Below, in pieces: positions 17,560 through 26,936 of a stretch of 64,000 bases of DNA. Both the position numbers and the translations under genes were made by a program. Position 1 is the first letter of the stretch; the number at the start of each line of letters is the position of its first letter. The notes under the pieces were generated by a model. That model was not told where the DNA came from. It was given only the letters and a program-made list of their open reading frames with translations, and did no database searches. This DNA comes from Neobacillus mesonae (GTDB taxonomy: Bacteria; Bacillota; Bacilli; Bacillales; Cytobacillaceae), in the NCBI RefSeq assembly GCF_023715155.1, contig NZ_JAMBNQ010000006.1, positions 107,038 through 171,037 of the forward strand, in the 5' to 3' direction.

Positions 17560-18570
17560 CTAATTTGATTGATCTAATGTTTTTAATTTTGAAGATTTAG
17601 TCATGTTTCTTTTATTTTTAAACGATTTTGCAATTGTTGGGCCTAATCCGTCAGGGATAAATAATAATACGAGAACTAGAAGTAACCCGTAGGCAATGGA
17701 TTCAAGTTCCCCTCCTGCATCGGGAATAATTAATGGAAGAAGGTGGGTCAATCCTTTTTCAATAACAGTGACAACTATAGCTCCAATTAGAGCACCCCAC
17801 ACACTTCTCAACCCTCCTACAACAACAATAGTTAAATAGGTGATGGATTCTAAAACATTAAATGTGTTTGGTGCGATAAAGGATAGTTGAAAGGCATATA
17901 ACGCTCCTCCAATTCCTGCTAAAACACCAGCAAAAATAAATACCTTCATTTTTAATAAGAAAGTATTGATTCCCATACTTTTCGCCGCAATTTCACTACT
18001 TCGCAATGTTTCTAATGCTCTTCCTATTCGTGAAGAAAGAAGATTAATAATCAAAAAAATGCTTATTAAAACAGTTCCCCATATAAGGTAATAGTTTGCA
18101 ATATCTCCTTTAAAAACAAAGCTTCCAATTGAAAATGGCGGAACCCCTATGAAACCTCCAGGACCTCCAGTAATATCAGATAATTGGTTCATAAGTACAA
18201 AAACCATTACACTAAAACCAATTGTAATAAGAGCTAAATAGTGTTCCTTAAAGCGTAAAACTGGTAGACCTACTAAAAACGCCATTATTGATGAGATTAC
18301 AGCAGTCGTAATTAATGCAAGAAGAGGCGGCCAATGCAATGTTACAGTTATTATTGCAGCAGTATAAGCCCCAATCCCCATAAATGCTGCTTGTGCAAAA
18401 GAAATTTGCCCCGCGTATCCCAATAATATTGTTAACCCCAATGATATAAGTGTCCACGAACCAATGTTAATGAATATTTGAAGAAGATAGGAGTTTTGAA
18501 CTACAAGCGGTAATATAACAACAAGAACAGCAATAATGCCTAGTACTTTTATATTGCTTTTGGTTTTCAA
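17560..18570 (-). CDS. livM: Branched-chain amino acid-type ABC importer permease (LivM)
   Basis: This 336-residue protein has eight or more membrane segments. LTILLGYAGQISFAQAAFMGIGAY near residue 40 is the LivM hallmark, and the EAA-like coupling loop LRSSEIAAKSMGI is near residue 190. It forms the channel with LivH. The gene is 11 bases after livH in the five-gene importer operon. Confidence 0.9.
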   Translation of the reverse strand: MKTKSNIKVLGIIAVLVVILPLVVQNSYLLQIFINIGSWTLISLGLTILLGYAGQISFAQAAFMGIGAYTAAIITVTLHWPPLLALITTAVISSIMAFLVGLPVLRFKEHYLALITIGFSVMVFVLMNQLSDITGGPGGFIGVPPFSIGSFVFKGDIANYYLIWGTVLISIFLIINLLSSRIGRALETLRSSEIAAKSMGINTFLLKMKVFIFAGVLAGIGGALYAFQLSFIAPNTFNVLESITYLTIVVVGGLRSVWGALIGAIVVTVIEKGLTHLLPLIIPDAGGELESIAYGLLLVLVLLFIPDGLGPTIAKSFKNKRNMTKSSKLKTLDQSN

Positions 18571-18581
18571 TCAAACTCCCC

Positions 18582-19454
18582 CTATACCTTTTTAATACTT
18601 TTATGACCCAAAATTCCACTCGGTCTTATCAACATAATTATGATTAATGCTGCAAAAGCAATGAAATCATTATACCCAGATGAAATAAACCCAGTGCCAA
18701 CGCTCTCTAATATTCCTAATACAAATCCTCCGATTATGGCAGCTGGAGCACCTGTTAAGCCCCCAAGAACTGCTGCAACGAAACCTTTTAGTGACAACAT
18801 CATCCCCATATCATATTCTGCAAAAGTAACAGGAGCCATTACAATTCCAGCTAAAGCACCTATGCCTGCACTTAAGGCAAAAGCTAACATAGCCATAACC
18901 TCGGTAGATATTCCCATTAATCTAGAAGCTTCTTTATTGCTCATGCATGCACGGAATGCCATTCCAAAATAGGTCTTTTCAAACATAAGATAGATAAACA
19001 AAACTAACACTGCACATGATCCAATAATCCATAAGTCTTGGTGGCTGATGGAGGCATTTAGAAAAGTTATTGGACGATTTCCGGTAAAAGGGGCAAGAGG
19101 ACGAGCTTCTGTACCCCAAATTAATAAGGAAATACCTGTAATGACAATACCCAACCCCATTGTGACCATAATAGTCGTTAAACTATTTTTTGTATTTTTC
19201 AGTGGATAGATAGCAAGACCATACATAAGAGTACTAATCCCCATCACAATGATTATTGTGAGAATGGCCGCAGTTATCATATTAAATCCGAAATCCACAA
19301 ATGATATTACAATCATCGCACCAAGCATTGTAAATTCACCTTGTGCAAAGTTGATAATCCCTGTTACGTTGTAAATAATTACGAATCCGACAGCGATAAG
19401 CGCATAGATTGAGCCATTTGTTAGTCCGGTTAAAATAACTTGCTCAATGTTCAT
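18582..19454 (-). CDS. livH: Branched-chain amino acid-type ABC importer permease (LivH)
   Basis: This 290-residue integral membrane protein shows TGLTNGSIYALIAVGFVIIY and NFAQGEFTMLGA near the N-terminus, both typical of LivH, and the coupling loop RACMSNKEASRLMGI near residue 168. It partners LivM. The gene lies 54 bases after the binding protein gene. Confidence 0.9.
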   Translation of the reverse strand: MNIEQVILTGLTNGSIYALIAVGFVIIYNVTGIINFAQGEFTMLGAMIVISFVDFGFNMITAAILTIIIVMGISTLMYGLAIYPLKNTKNSLTTIMVTMGLGIVITGISLLIWGTEARPLAPFTGNRPITFLNASISHQDLWIIGSCAVLVLFIYLMFEKTYFGMAFRACMSNKEASRLMGISTEVMAMLAFALSAGIGALAGIVMAPVTFAEYDMGMMLSLKGFVAAVLGGLTGAPAAIIGGFVLGILESVGTGFISSGYNDFIAFAALIIIMLIRPSGILGHKSIKKV

Positions 19455-19508
19455 TTAACCTCTCCTTTGAACTTATTCTATTATTAAAAGGTGACTATTT
19501 TTAATGAA

Positions 19509-20717
19509 TCACTTTTTTTCATATCCGTAGGGAACAAACTTTCCATTTTCAACTTTTACTAAAATGAGACCACTGCCATCCAAACCATTATGATCATCAG
19601 GAGTCATCTGATATTCACCAATCTGTCCAACTAAACCTTTAGTAGATTCAAGATTGTCTCTGATCGTTTTACGACTAACGTTATCCCCTGCACGTTTTAT
19701 TGCATCTTCTAATAAATACCATGCATCAGCGGCGTTCGAAGGAAATTGACTTAGTTCATCATCATATTTTGCCTCGTATGCTTCTTTAAACTCGGTGACT
19801 ATCTTATACTGTGGATCGTCCTTGGATAGTTGATCAGCTACAAGGAGTTTATATGTCGGCATAATGACTCCCTCAGAACCCTTACCTGCCAATTCAATAA
19901 ACTTTTGAGAAACCGTTCCAGAACTTGCATAGAGTTTTAACTTATCAGAGTATCCTAACTCAAAAAAATCTTTGGCTACTGCTGCTGATCCAGGAACGAC
20001 TGACCAAACGATTAAGGCATCAGGTTTATCAGTTATTAATTTGTTTAATTGCACTTTTACATCCTTTGCATCCGCATTAAATTGTTCTACCCCTGTAACT
20101 TCTAATCCATATTTAGATGCATTTTTCTTAAATGCTTCCTCACCTGATTTTCCAAAATCATTGTTAACTCGAATCATGGCCATTTTCTTTATTCCGTTTT
20201 TTTGTGCATCCTTTAAGATTGTAGTTATTAAGACTTCATCAGAAGGAGGTGTAAGAAATGCCCACTTTTTTCCATTAATAATACCTCTATTAGAACCATT
20301 TGAAATATAAGGAACACCTTCAGATTCGATAGTTGGTACCATTGAAAGTGATGTTGTACTTTGGGCTCCCCCAATAATTGCTACTACCTTTTCTTGACTA
20401 ATCATTCGCTTCGCGTCAGTAAGCGCTTTCGTTTCATTGCTTTGATTATCAGATTCAATCAGTTCAACTTTCTTCCCATTTATACCTCCATTTTCATTTG
20501 TTTTCTCTACTAGCATTCTTAAAGCATTTCGTTCTGGTACTCCTAATGCAGAACCTGCGCCTGTCACATCCCAAATTGCTCCAATTCGAATTGTTTTATC
20601 ACTATTTGAATCAGAAGAAGTTGAAGAAGTCGAAGAACTAGAGCTGCACCCTGCTAAAACAAGCCCTAATGCAACAATTAAAATAAGACATTGTAAATGG
20701 AACTTTTTAATTTTCAT
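19509..20717 (-). CDS. ABC importer substrate-binding lipoprotein, LivK/amide-binding type
   Basis: This 402-residue protein starts with a lipoprotein signal (LVLAGC at residues 19-24), a serine-rich linker, then a type I periplasmic-binding domain of the Leu/Ile/Val or aromatic-acid class (GAIWDVTGAGSALG, GAQSTTSLSMVP). It is tethered outside the membrane and delivers the ligand to LivHM. Related proteins bind branched amino acids, amides, benzoates or other carboxylates. First gene of the operon; element D and a promoter lie upstream, with a divergent LysR gene. The ligand is probably the substrate of the pathway in this island. Confidence 0.9.
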   Translation of the reverse strand: MKIKKFHLQCLILIVALGLVLAGCSSSSSTSSTSSDSNSDKTIRIGAIWDVTGAGSALGVPERNALRMLVEKTNENGGINGKKVELIESDNQSNETKALTDAKRMISQEKVVAIIGGAQSTTSLSMVPTIESEGVPYISNGSNRGIINGKKWAFLTPPSDEVLITTILKDAQKNGIKKMAMIRVNNDFGKSGEEAFKKNASKYGLEVTGVEQFNADAKDVKVQLNKLITDKPDALIVWSVVPGSAAVAKDFFELGYSDKLKLYASSGTVSQKFIELAGKGSEGVIMPTYKLLVADQLSKDDPQYKIVTEFKEAYEAKYDDELSQFPSNAADAWYLLEDAIKRAGDNVSRKTIRDNLESTKGLVGQIGEYQMTPDDHNGLDGSGLILVKVENGKFVPYGYEKK

Positions 20718-20861
20718 CTGTTCAATCTCCTTATATTATATATTTTTTCGCTTTCTTCCAATTACTAGAGAATAATAGAATCATAATAAAACAATCACAT
20801 TAAAAAGTACCTCCTCCCTGCCTCCTTTTTTAGTTCAAAAAAGAAAGGTAATTTTAAAAAA

Positions 20862-20958
20862 TAAAAAAGCCCAGCACAAAGTAATACAATTACTTATAGT
20901 GCTGGACTTATTTACTAAAAGTTAGATTGATTTTTGATCAATCCACGTAAATAACAGC
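20862..20958 (-). promoter_or_regulatory. Structured leader RNA element D (riboswitch candidate)
   Basis: On the minus strand, GCTG-TTATTTAC (20947-20958) pairs with GTAAATAA-GTC-CAGC (20901-20915). P2 is GATTGAT/ATCAATC with loop CAAAA. The terminator is CCAGCAC...GTGCTGG with a paired upper stem AAGTAA/TTACTT, followed by CTTTTTTATTTTTT. P1 and terminator exclude each other. It lies 145 nt before the importer binding-protein gene. Confidence 0.75.
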
Positions 20959-21010
20959 CTTAATATTCTCTTTTATTCATACTGTATATGTTGTTTAATA
21001 ATTTAAATTT

Positions 21011-21040
21011 AATATACCATTATGCCTAAATAGATGTCAA
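21011..21040 (-). promoter_or_regulatory. Sigma-A promoter of the ABC importer operon
   Basis: On the minus strand TTGACA (21035-21040), an 18-bp spacer and TATATT (21011-21016). The start would be about 46 nt upstream of element D. Confidence 0.65.
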
Positions 21041-21269
21041 TATATTTATAATTTTCACTCTAATCCCAATCCTAAAGTATTAAATTGATATCAGCGAAAA
21101 ATTTCTATTATTTGAATTTAATAAAGATCTCTACATGACTACTTTTTTAATATAATGATTTCAGTTGTATTGGACTTGTTTTTTTAAAATCTTCAAATTG
21201 TTCCTTTTATTTATTTAATTTCATGTATAATGGGTTATATATAGAATTAAGTTTATAAAGGAGTTCAAA

Positions 21270-22166
21270 ATGGAGCTTTTACAATTAAAATATTTTCAAG
21301 TAGCAGCAAAATTTGAACATATGACAAAAGCGGCAGCTGAGCTTAATATCTCACAACCAGCATTAAGTAAAACCATTTCACGTTTAGAAGATGACCTAGG
21401 TGCACCTTTATTCCACAGACAAGGAAAACAAATACATTTGAATGAATTTGGCAAAACTTTCTTAGCACGAGTTAATCGTATATTTTTTGAAGTAGATGAA
21501 GGTATTCGTCAAGTAAATGATATGAACAGCCTTGAAAGAGGAATAATATCATTAGCTATGACGCTCCCACATATAATGCCGAAATTTTTGGGAGATTTTT
21601 TAACAAATTTCCCAGATGTCAAAATAAAACACTATCAAGCATCTTCCTCAGGAATGAAATCCTTATTAGAAAATGCTGAAATAGACATATGTATATCTAC
21701 AAGTCCTATATCAGGACGTGATATTGAGTGGGTTCCGTTAATCGAAGAGGAAATTTTTTTGTCTGTCCCCCCTAACCATCAACTTGCAAACCGTGAATCG
21801 ATTAATCTTGATGAAGTTTCGGAAGAAAATTTTATAAATTTACAGTCAGGTTATGGATTCAGGGATATTACGGACAAATTTTGTATGGAAGCTGGCTTTA
21901 AACCTAATACAACCATCGAGCTTGAGGAATCGAGTGCTATGCAACAATTAGTTGAATTAGGTTTTGGCATATCTTTTATTCCCAGTCTTTCATTGCTTAA
22001 AGGTGCTTCTTTTAAAATTGTTCCAATTAGGATTAGTAAACCAGTTTGTAAAAGAACAATAGGTATTGCTTGGAATAAAAATCATTACTTATCAAAAGCT
22101 GCTATACAATTTCGTGAATATTCTATTGATTTTTTTAAAAATACTGCAAAAACATTATATTTATAA
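21270..22166 (+). CDS. LysR-family transcriptional regulator
   Basis: This 298-residue protein has an N-terminal winged helix (residues 1-60, with MTKAAAELNISQPALSKTI) and a two-lobed effector domain from about residue 88. The ATG is preceded by AAAGGAG. It is divergent from the ABC importer operon, the usual arrangement for a LysR protein that controls its neighbour in response to the imported compound or an intermediate. If so, the operon has double control, by LysR at the promoter and by element D after initiation. Confidence 0.88.
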   Translation: MELLQLKYFQVAAKFEHMTKAAAELNISQPALSKTISRLEDDLGAPLFHRQGKQIHLNEFGKTFLARVNRIFFEVDEGIRQVNDMNSLERGIISLAMTLPHIMPKFLGDFLTNFPDVKIKHYQASSSGMKSLLENAEIDICISTSPISGRDIEWVPLIEEEIFLSVPPNHQLANRESINLDEVSEENFINLQSGYGFRDITDKFCMEAGFKPNTTIELEESSAMQQLVELGFGISFIPSLSLLKGASFKIVPIRISKPVCKRTIGIAWNKNHYLSKAAIQFREYSIDFFKNTAKTLYL

Positions 22167-22227
22167 AATACCTAGCGTTTCCCTTAGATCTTATCTCAAG
22201 TTTCGCATTCACTTTTCAAAAATCATA

Positions 22228-22263
22228 GAAAGGCAACACCAATTGGGTTAGTTGCCTTTCTTT
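22228..22263 (+). terminator. Terminator of the LysR gene
   Basis: GAAAGGCAAC and GTTGCCTTTC form a 10-bp stem followed by TTT. Confidence 0.8.
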
Positions 22264-22618
22264 AAAATTAGCTGAGAGATCCGACGCTAGTCCCAGTAAA
22301 CCAAGTGAGTGGGATGCTGGTACCATGTAGTCGCTGTCATACTGATTATCCTCCGTATGATGACCATTGCTACCCTAAACCGGCGGACCAAAAGGAATTG
22401 ATGTCCTCCCAAACATTAAGTGGAAAATTCACCCTGCCAAGCATTAATGCCATGGTGCCCACCTTGAAACTTCAAAATATAATGCTCGTTAAAGAATAAA
22501 ATTAAATAACTTATGTTATTTTAAAATAGTCAAGATGTTACAAAAAGCGTAAAATTCTTAGTTCGCGAATAAATTTTTTTAATAACAAATACTTCAACAA
22601 AATCCTCTAAAACTAAGA
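22264..22618. other. Intergenic stretch without recognised gene
   Basis: A 64-codon open frame (22305-22499, CSRCHTDYPPYDDHCYP) lacks a ribosome site and matches no family I know. TCCCA/TGGGA near 22290 could form a weak hairpin. It may be decayed coding DNA. Confidence 0.3.
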
Positions 22619-23407
22619 TTAACCAGATACATTTCCTTCTTGCTTATATGTAACTTGCACTACATCCATATGTTTTAACATAAAATAGGAAAATATAGCA
22701 GTCACACAACCTAATAGACCAAGAATTATAAATCCTTGTTCTAAAGTTAGCCAATCCCCAATAATCCCCATAAACAGAGGGCCCAAAAACATACCTAATC
22801 CATAGATTACTTGATAAAACCCATAGCAGTAGTTCTTTTACCAGAATCCATATGCTTTATACTCATAGCCATTAGAATCGGAGAGACAAACCCTCTGCCA
22901 AAACCAGCTAGAGACTGCGTTATGAATAATAAGGAAATACCCTAAAATAGGAATTACAATTGTAAAGATTCCAATGATAATAAAACCAGCAATAATTACT
23001 TTCTTTTCACCAAATCGTTTTGATAAAAAACCACCACCAATCCATGCAGCAATCTCCATTGGGACAGTGGAGAAAAAAGTTAGCAGGCCCATGTCAAATT
23101 TTGATGCACCTAAACTTTGAGCATAAACTGGTGTGAATCCAAATACAGTAGCAAATACAAGGAGCTGAAACAAAATGGCAAGGAAGGAAACGATTAGAAG
23201 GGTCTTATCACCTACGACTTCTATAACGCCTTTCATTGTAATTTTTTGGTTACTTTCCTTTTTGTTTTCAACAATAAAACAATACTTAGCGCAATTACTT
23301 CTGATTGTGCTCCAATCTCGTGACAATTCAAAATGAACCTTCAAATTACTCAACTCATCATAGAAAAATTCATTTATAAATTCATTGATTGGTTTATGCA
23401 TACCCAC
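22619..23407 (-). pseudogene. MFS transporter remnant
   Basis: The reading frame 22838-23407 encodes membrane segments such as FATVFGFTPVYAQSLGA and GLLTFFSTVPMEIAAWIGGGF. The protein then continues in other frames: LAGFGRGFVSPILMAMSIKHMDSGK near 22905-22840 and VIYGLGMFLGPLFMGIIGDW to a stop at 22619. Single-base shifts near 22915 and 22830 break it. The first 60 residues do not look like MFS and the N-terminal half is missing. A drug or sugar efflux-type permease, now dead. Confidence 0.75.
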
Positions 23408-23827
23408 TATGCCTATGTACGGAACATTTTCAATCGATTTACACCTAACTCAAAATTATGTGTTACAAAATTATCAAATTTTATGTATTTTTTAAATTAA
23501 TGACCTAAAATTGTTATATTATTCCCTTTGCTACCATTTTTCCAATAATTCAAATTATAAACACTCCTATTTTATTTGTAAATAATTATATATAACAGTA
23601 TATAGTTTTAAAGAATTCATCATTCTGAGCCAAATGGCTCAAGGCTTCAAAACAAAAAATAGGATTAGCTCGTCAAATTGCCATATCACAAAAACGAAAT
23701 GACACTATCTCTTCTTGCAAGCTCGAATTCCAGCAGATATTCCTTGAAAGTTCAATGGTGTTGTATGAAATGATTGATATATAATATTAGTTTGCCACTT
23801 CCTAACTGTCCGTTTAAATAAAACAAT
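23408..23827. other. AT-rich intergenic region
   Basis: About 420 bases with no supported gene, promoter pair or repeat that I can see. It probably holds the degraded 5' part of the adjacent MFS pseudogene. Confidence 0.3.
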
Positions 23828-23866
23828 AAAATAAGACCCCATCTAAAACACATAGAGTCTTATTTT
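23828..23866 (-). terminator. Terminator of the dipeptidase operon
   Basis: AATAAGAC and GTCTTATT pair, with T-rich sequence following on the minus strand. Confidence 0.65.
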
Positions 23867-23918
23867 GACATTATCAAGCGAATGCTAATTCATTTGTCAT
23901 CATTTTCCTTTTTACGAA

Positions 23919-24455
23919 TTATAAAATTCTCCCAGTCATGGCCCATATCGATATTGCAGTTTCTTCTGAATGATTAAAAAACCGGTGCGGAATGGCACTT
24001 TTAAAACGAATGCTGTCTCCTTCATGTAAAATATATTCTTTATCCCCTAAGATAACCGTCATTTTCCCTTTTAAAATATAACCACACTCTTCACCCGTAT
24101 GTTCAACCAATTGTGTATCCTCTTGCCCGGGTTCCAGATAAATCATAATCATTTCCAAAGTTCCTTCTGAGATGGGGGTCAAAAATTGATATTGTGAATG
24201 TGACTGTGGAAACCTTAAGGTTCGTCGATTATTTTTTCGAATGATGTGTGTTGAATCTTCGTCGCTCTCCAAAAGAGAAGAAATAGACACTTCTAATCCT
24301 TTACACAATTTATAAAGGGTAGTGAGCGTTGGATCAGTTGTTCCCCGTTCAATTTGACTTATCATACTCGTACTTACCCCAGACCGTTCTGAAAGTTCTT
24401 TTAAGGATAATTTTTGCGCTAATCGCAGAATACGAATTTTTGCACCATCAAACAT
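23919..24455 (-). CDS. XRE-type regulator with C-terminal cupin
   Basis: This 178-residue protein has an N-terminal helix-turn-helix (residues 1-62, KLSLKELSERSGVSTSMISQ) and a cupin effector domain (about 105-175, VEHTGEECGYILKGK, then IPHRFFN). Proteins of this plan (PuuR-like) repress catabolic or amine/peptide genes and sense small molecules in the cupin. It is the last of three minus-strand genes after a dipeptidase and a DUF819 permease, so it is likely their regulator. Confidence 0.88.
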   Translation of the reverse strand: MFDGAKIRILRLAQKLSLKELSERSGVSTSMISQIERGTTDPTLTTLYKLCKGLEVSISSLLESDEDSTHIIRKNNRRTLRFPQSHSQYQFLTPISEGTLEMIMIYLEPGQEDTQLVEHTGEECGYILKGKMTVILGDKEYILHEGDSIRFKSAIPHRFFNHSEETAISIWAMTGRIL

Positions 24456-24539
24456 AAGAACCCCTCAGTTCAAATTATTTTGCTTAAATTGCACCATATA
24501 TTAACAGTGATTTATCTGGGTGAGCACATACTATTCATT

Positions 24540-25766
24540 TTAAATTAAATTGGAAAACCAAAATCCAAGTATTGTACCCACATAGTTTCCTATTATATAA
24601 CCAAATGTACCCACTACTAAGATAGGTCCAATTAATTGTTTCCACCCTTTAGCAATGGCAAACGCCGCAGCAGTTGTAGGGCCGCCGATATTCGCGTTAC
24701 TGGCCAAGAGTATATCTTCCAGATCATATTTTAGCAATTTTCCAGCGGTTAAAGAGATAGCCATATTGATGACTACTATTATAAATACAAATAATAATAA
24801 TAATGGTGCATTTTGAATAATAAGCGGTATCGATGCCGGAATTCCGATTACCACAAAGAATAAATAAATTAGATATGTACCGATTTCCTGACTGCCATTA
24901 ATTTTCGCAAAATATTTAGGAAATAACGCTAAAGCCAAAAATGTTAATGTCGTTAACATTAAATATTTGTCCCCAAAAAGCCCATTTAATAAATTGGAAA
25001 CGGCCGATACATTTTCACCTGAAGGAATCAGTTTATCTAGCAGCTCAGCTATTTTAAATGAAACCATCACTAGTAAAAAGGCAGTTCCAACCGAAAGGGC
25101 AATATCTTTTAAGGAAATATCCTTTCTTGTCCAAAAGCTTTCTGAAAGGGTCTTCCCTTCTTCCATTCCTACCCCTTTTTCTACCTCAAGAACGTGTGGA
25201 GTGGTAAAATACTTTCTAAAAAATGATAGTGTAGGAATAATCATTAAAATCACAAAGAAAATAGCCATCATTAAATTATCCGCTACCACCGCAGCTGAAA
25301 CAATTTCTCCAGGCGGTTCAAATTTAGCAGCCATTGCGGCAAAGTTAACGCCGCCCCCTATGTATGAAGCACTCATCATGGCGCCGATTTTATCCAGATA
25401 TGGAATATGACCCTTTAACACATAAAAACTAATAATTGTACCTGCCACTGTTCCAATAGAGCTTAATAGAAAGATAATCAGCAGCTTGCCGCTTTCCTTC
25501 CAAATCTTTTTGAAATTCACATGGAAAAGCAGTAATGGAATAGCTAATGGAACAATATAAGACCAAACCGCATCATATACTGGTGATGCAATTGGGATAA
25601 TTCCAGTATTCGATAAAACAATTGCGCCAATAAGTGCAATAATAGCCCCCGATATTTTAGAAGCCCATTCATATCGCTGTTCCAAATAGATGCTTACAGA
25701 AGCCCAAACAACAATAATTCCCCATAACATGAGGGTGTCATCTGCATGAATAAGTGTATTACTCAT
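24540..25766 (-). CDS. DUF819 family membrane protein (YjcL-like)
   Basis: This 408-residue protein has about ten to twelve membrane segments. SASYIGGGVNFAAMAA near residue 133 and ASNANIGGPTTAAAFAIAKGW near residue 360 form an internally duplicated glycine-rich pattern typical of this family, which resembles gluconate or amino-acid permeases. Its substrate is not established. Placement 21 bases after a dipeptidase gene suggests it moves dipeptides or the amino acids released from them. Confidence 0.8.
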   Translation of the reverse strand: MSNTLIHADDTLMLWGIIVVWASVSIYLEQRYEWASKISGAIIALIGAIVLSNTGIIPIASPVYDAVWSYIVPLAIPLLLFHVNFKKIWKESGKLLIIFLLSSIGTVAGTIISFYVLKGHIPYLDKIGAMMSASYIGGGVNFAAMAAKFEPPGEIVSAAVVADNLMMAIFFVILMIIPTLSFFRKYFTTPHVLEVEKGVGMEEGKTLSESFWTRKDISLKDIALSVGTAFLLVMVSFKIAELLDKLIPSGENVSAVSNLLNGLFGDKYLMLTTLTFLALALFPKYFAKINGSQEIGTYLIYLFFVVIGIPASIPLIIQNAPLLLLFVFIIVVINMAISLTAGKLLKYDLEDILLASNANIGGPTTAAAFAIAKGWKQLIGPILVVGTFGYIIGNYVGTILGFWFSNLI

Positions 25767-25787
25767 TATTAACCTTCCCCTTTTACT

Positions 25788-26795
25788 TTATATGGTTTTT
25801 GCTAGATTCTTCATTTTTTTTATGAAATGTTGTGCATTATGAAAACTAATAGCTTCTAATTCTTTATTGGTAAATCCCCTTTTACTCATTCTTTCAAGAA
25901 GATGAGGGATTTTTGATGCATCCTCCAGGCCTTTTGTAACAGTATTGAACGTTGAACCAAGATCATACGATTCTAAATAATCGACAAAATCAAAGCCGAA
26001 TGCTAGATGTTCAGTACCAACCAGTTCAGCCACATAGATAGCATGATCAATAAATTTTTCAACAGTCGGGTTTTCCAAATCCACGAATGCTCCATATGAA
26101 TTTAACCCGATAATCCCGCCTTTTTTAGCAATGGCCTTTATCTGCCTGTCTGTCAAATTTCTCTCATGATCACAAACAGCTTTGGCGTTACTATGGGAAG
26201 CTATGATAGGATTTTCACTAGAATTATAGATATCCCAAAAAGAAGTTTCATCTAAATGTGATACATCAAGAATCCAGTTTTTTTCATTTGCCTTTTGAAC
26301 CGCCATCCGTCCGCATGTAGTCAGCCCTCTCGGCTGGGTTGAATGATCTGCTCCAGTACCAGTTGCCAAAAAATTGTGTTCATTCCAAGCAAAAATCGAA
26401 TGCATGATTTTATTATTATGTAGTACATTGAAGGCGCCTTCAATTTTTTTCTCCGTTGTCTCACCTTCCCAGCCTTCCATAAAAGTCAAACCTTCCAGTC
26501 CTAAGTAAATGTTAATCTTCTCAGTATTCTCTTCGTTTTGAGCAAGAGAAGGATGTGAAATGGCCGCATGCTTAGAGTGAATCAAATCCCCCATCACATT
26601 TTTCAATAAGTTTTGAAATCTATCATAAGGCTGGCAGCGATATTTTGGTTCTACCCAAAAAACACAAATGATCGATTGGATTCCTCCTTCTTTCAGTTTG
26701 GGATAATGTATCCGGTCAAAAACATTTTTCTCTCCAAGGCTGGTTCTCCATGCTATATCTGTAAATAAGTCTGAATGTAAATCAAAAACCTTCAT
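25788..26795 (-). CDS. Membrane dipeptidase, peptidase family M19
   Basis: This 335-residue enzyme opens MKVFDLHSDL, carrying the HxD zinc motif. Further zinc ligands fit LGLEGLTFMEG (near residue 118), DVSHLDETSFWD (near 190) and IASHSNAKAVCDHERNLTD (near 210). M19 enzymes hydrolyse dipeptides, including D-amino-acid ones. An upstream ATG adds 22 residues, but GGGAGGG seven bases before MKVFDL decides the start. No signal peptide, so cytoplasmic. First gene of a three-gene operon with DUF819 and an XRE-cupin regulator. Confidence 0.88.
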   Translation of the reverse strand: MKVFDLHSDLFTDIAWRTSLGEKNVFDRIHYPKLKEGGIQSIICVFWVEPKYRCQPYDRFQNLLKNVMGDLIHSKHAAISHPSLAQNEENTEKINIYLGLEGLTFMEGWEGETTEKKIEGAFNVLHNNKIMHSIFAWNEHNFLATGTGADHSTQPRGLTTCGRMAVQKANEKNWILDVSHLDETSFWDIYNSSENPIIASHSNAKAVCDHERNLTDRQIKAIAKKGGIIGLNSYGAFVDLENPTVEKFIDHAIYVAELVGTEHLAFGFDFVDYLESYDLGSTFNTVTKGLEDASKIPHLLERMSKRGFTNKELEAISFHNAQHFIKKMKNLAKTI

Positions 26796-26936
26796 TAAAT
26801 AACCCTCCCAACTGTTTATATTTATGGTTCGTTGATAATTGAGAAAATTACAATATATCATAATTTATTTAATATATTATAATATTCAGTTGTTTTTGTC
26901 AAAAAGATGAATCATCACGTTTTGCAGCCCATCCAA

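Noticed and set aside
22305..22499. Open frame with CSRCHTDYPPYDDHCYP
   Set aside because: No ribosome site and no family I recognise. It may be decayed coding DNA, so I did not call it a gene.
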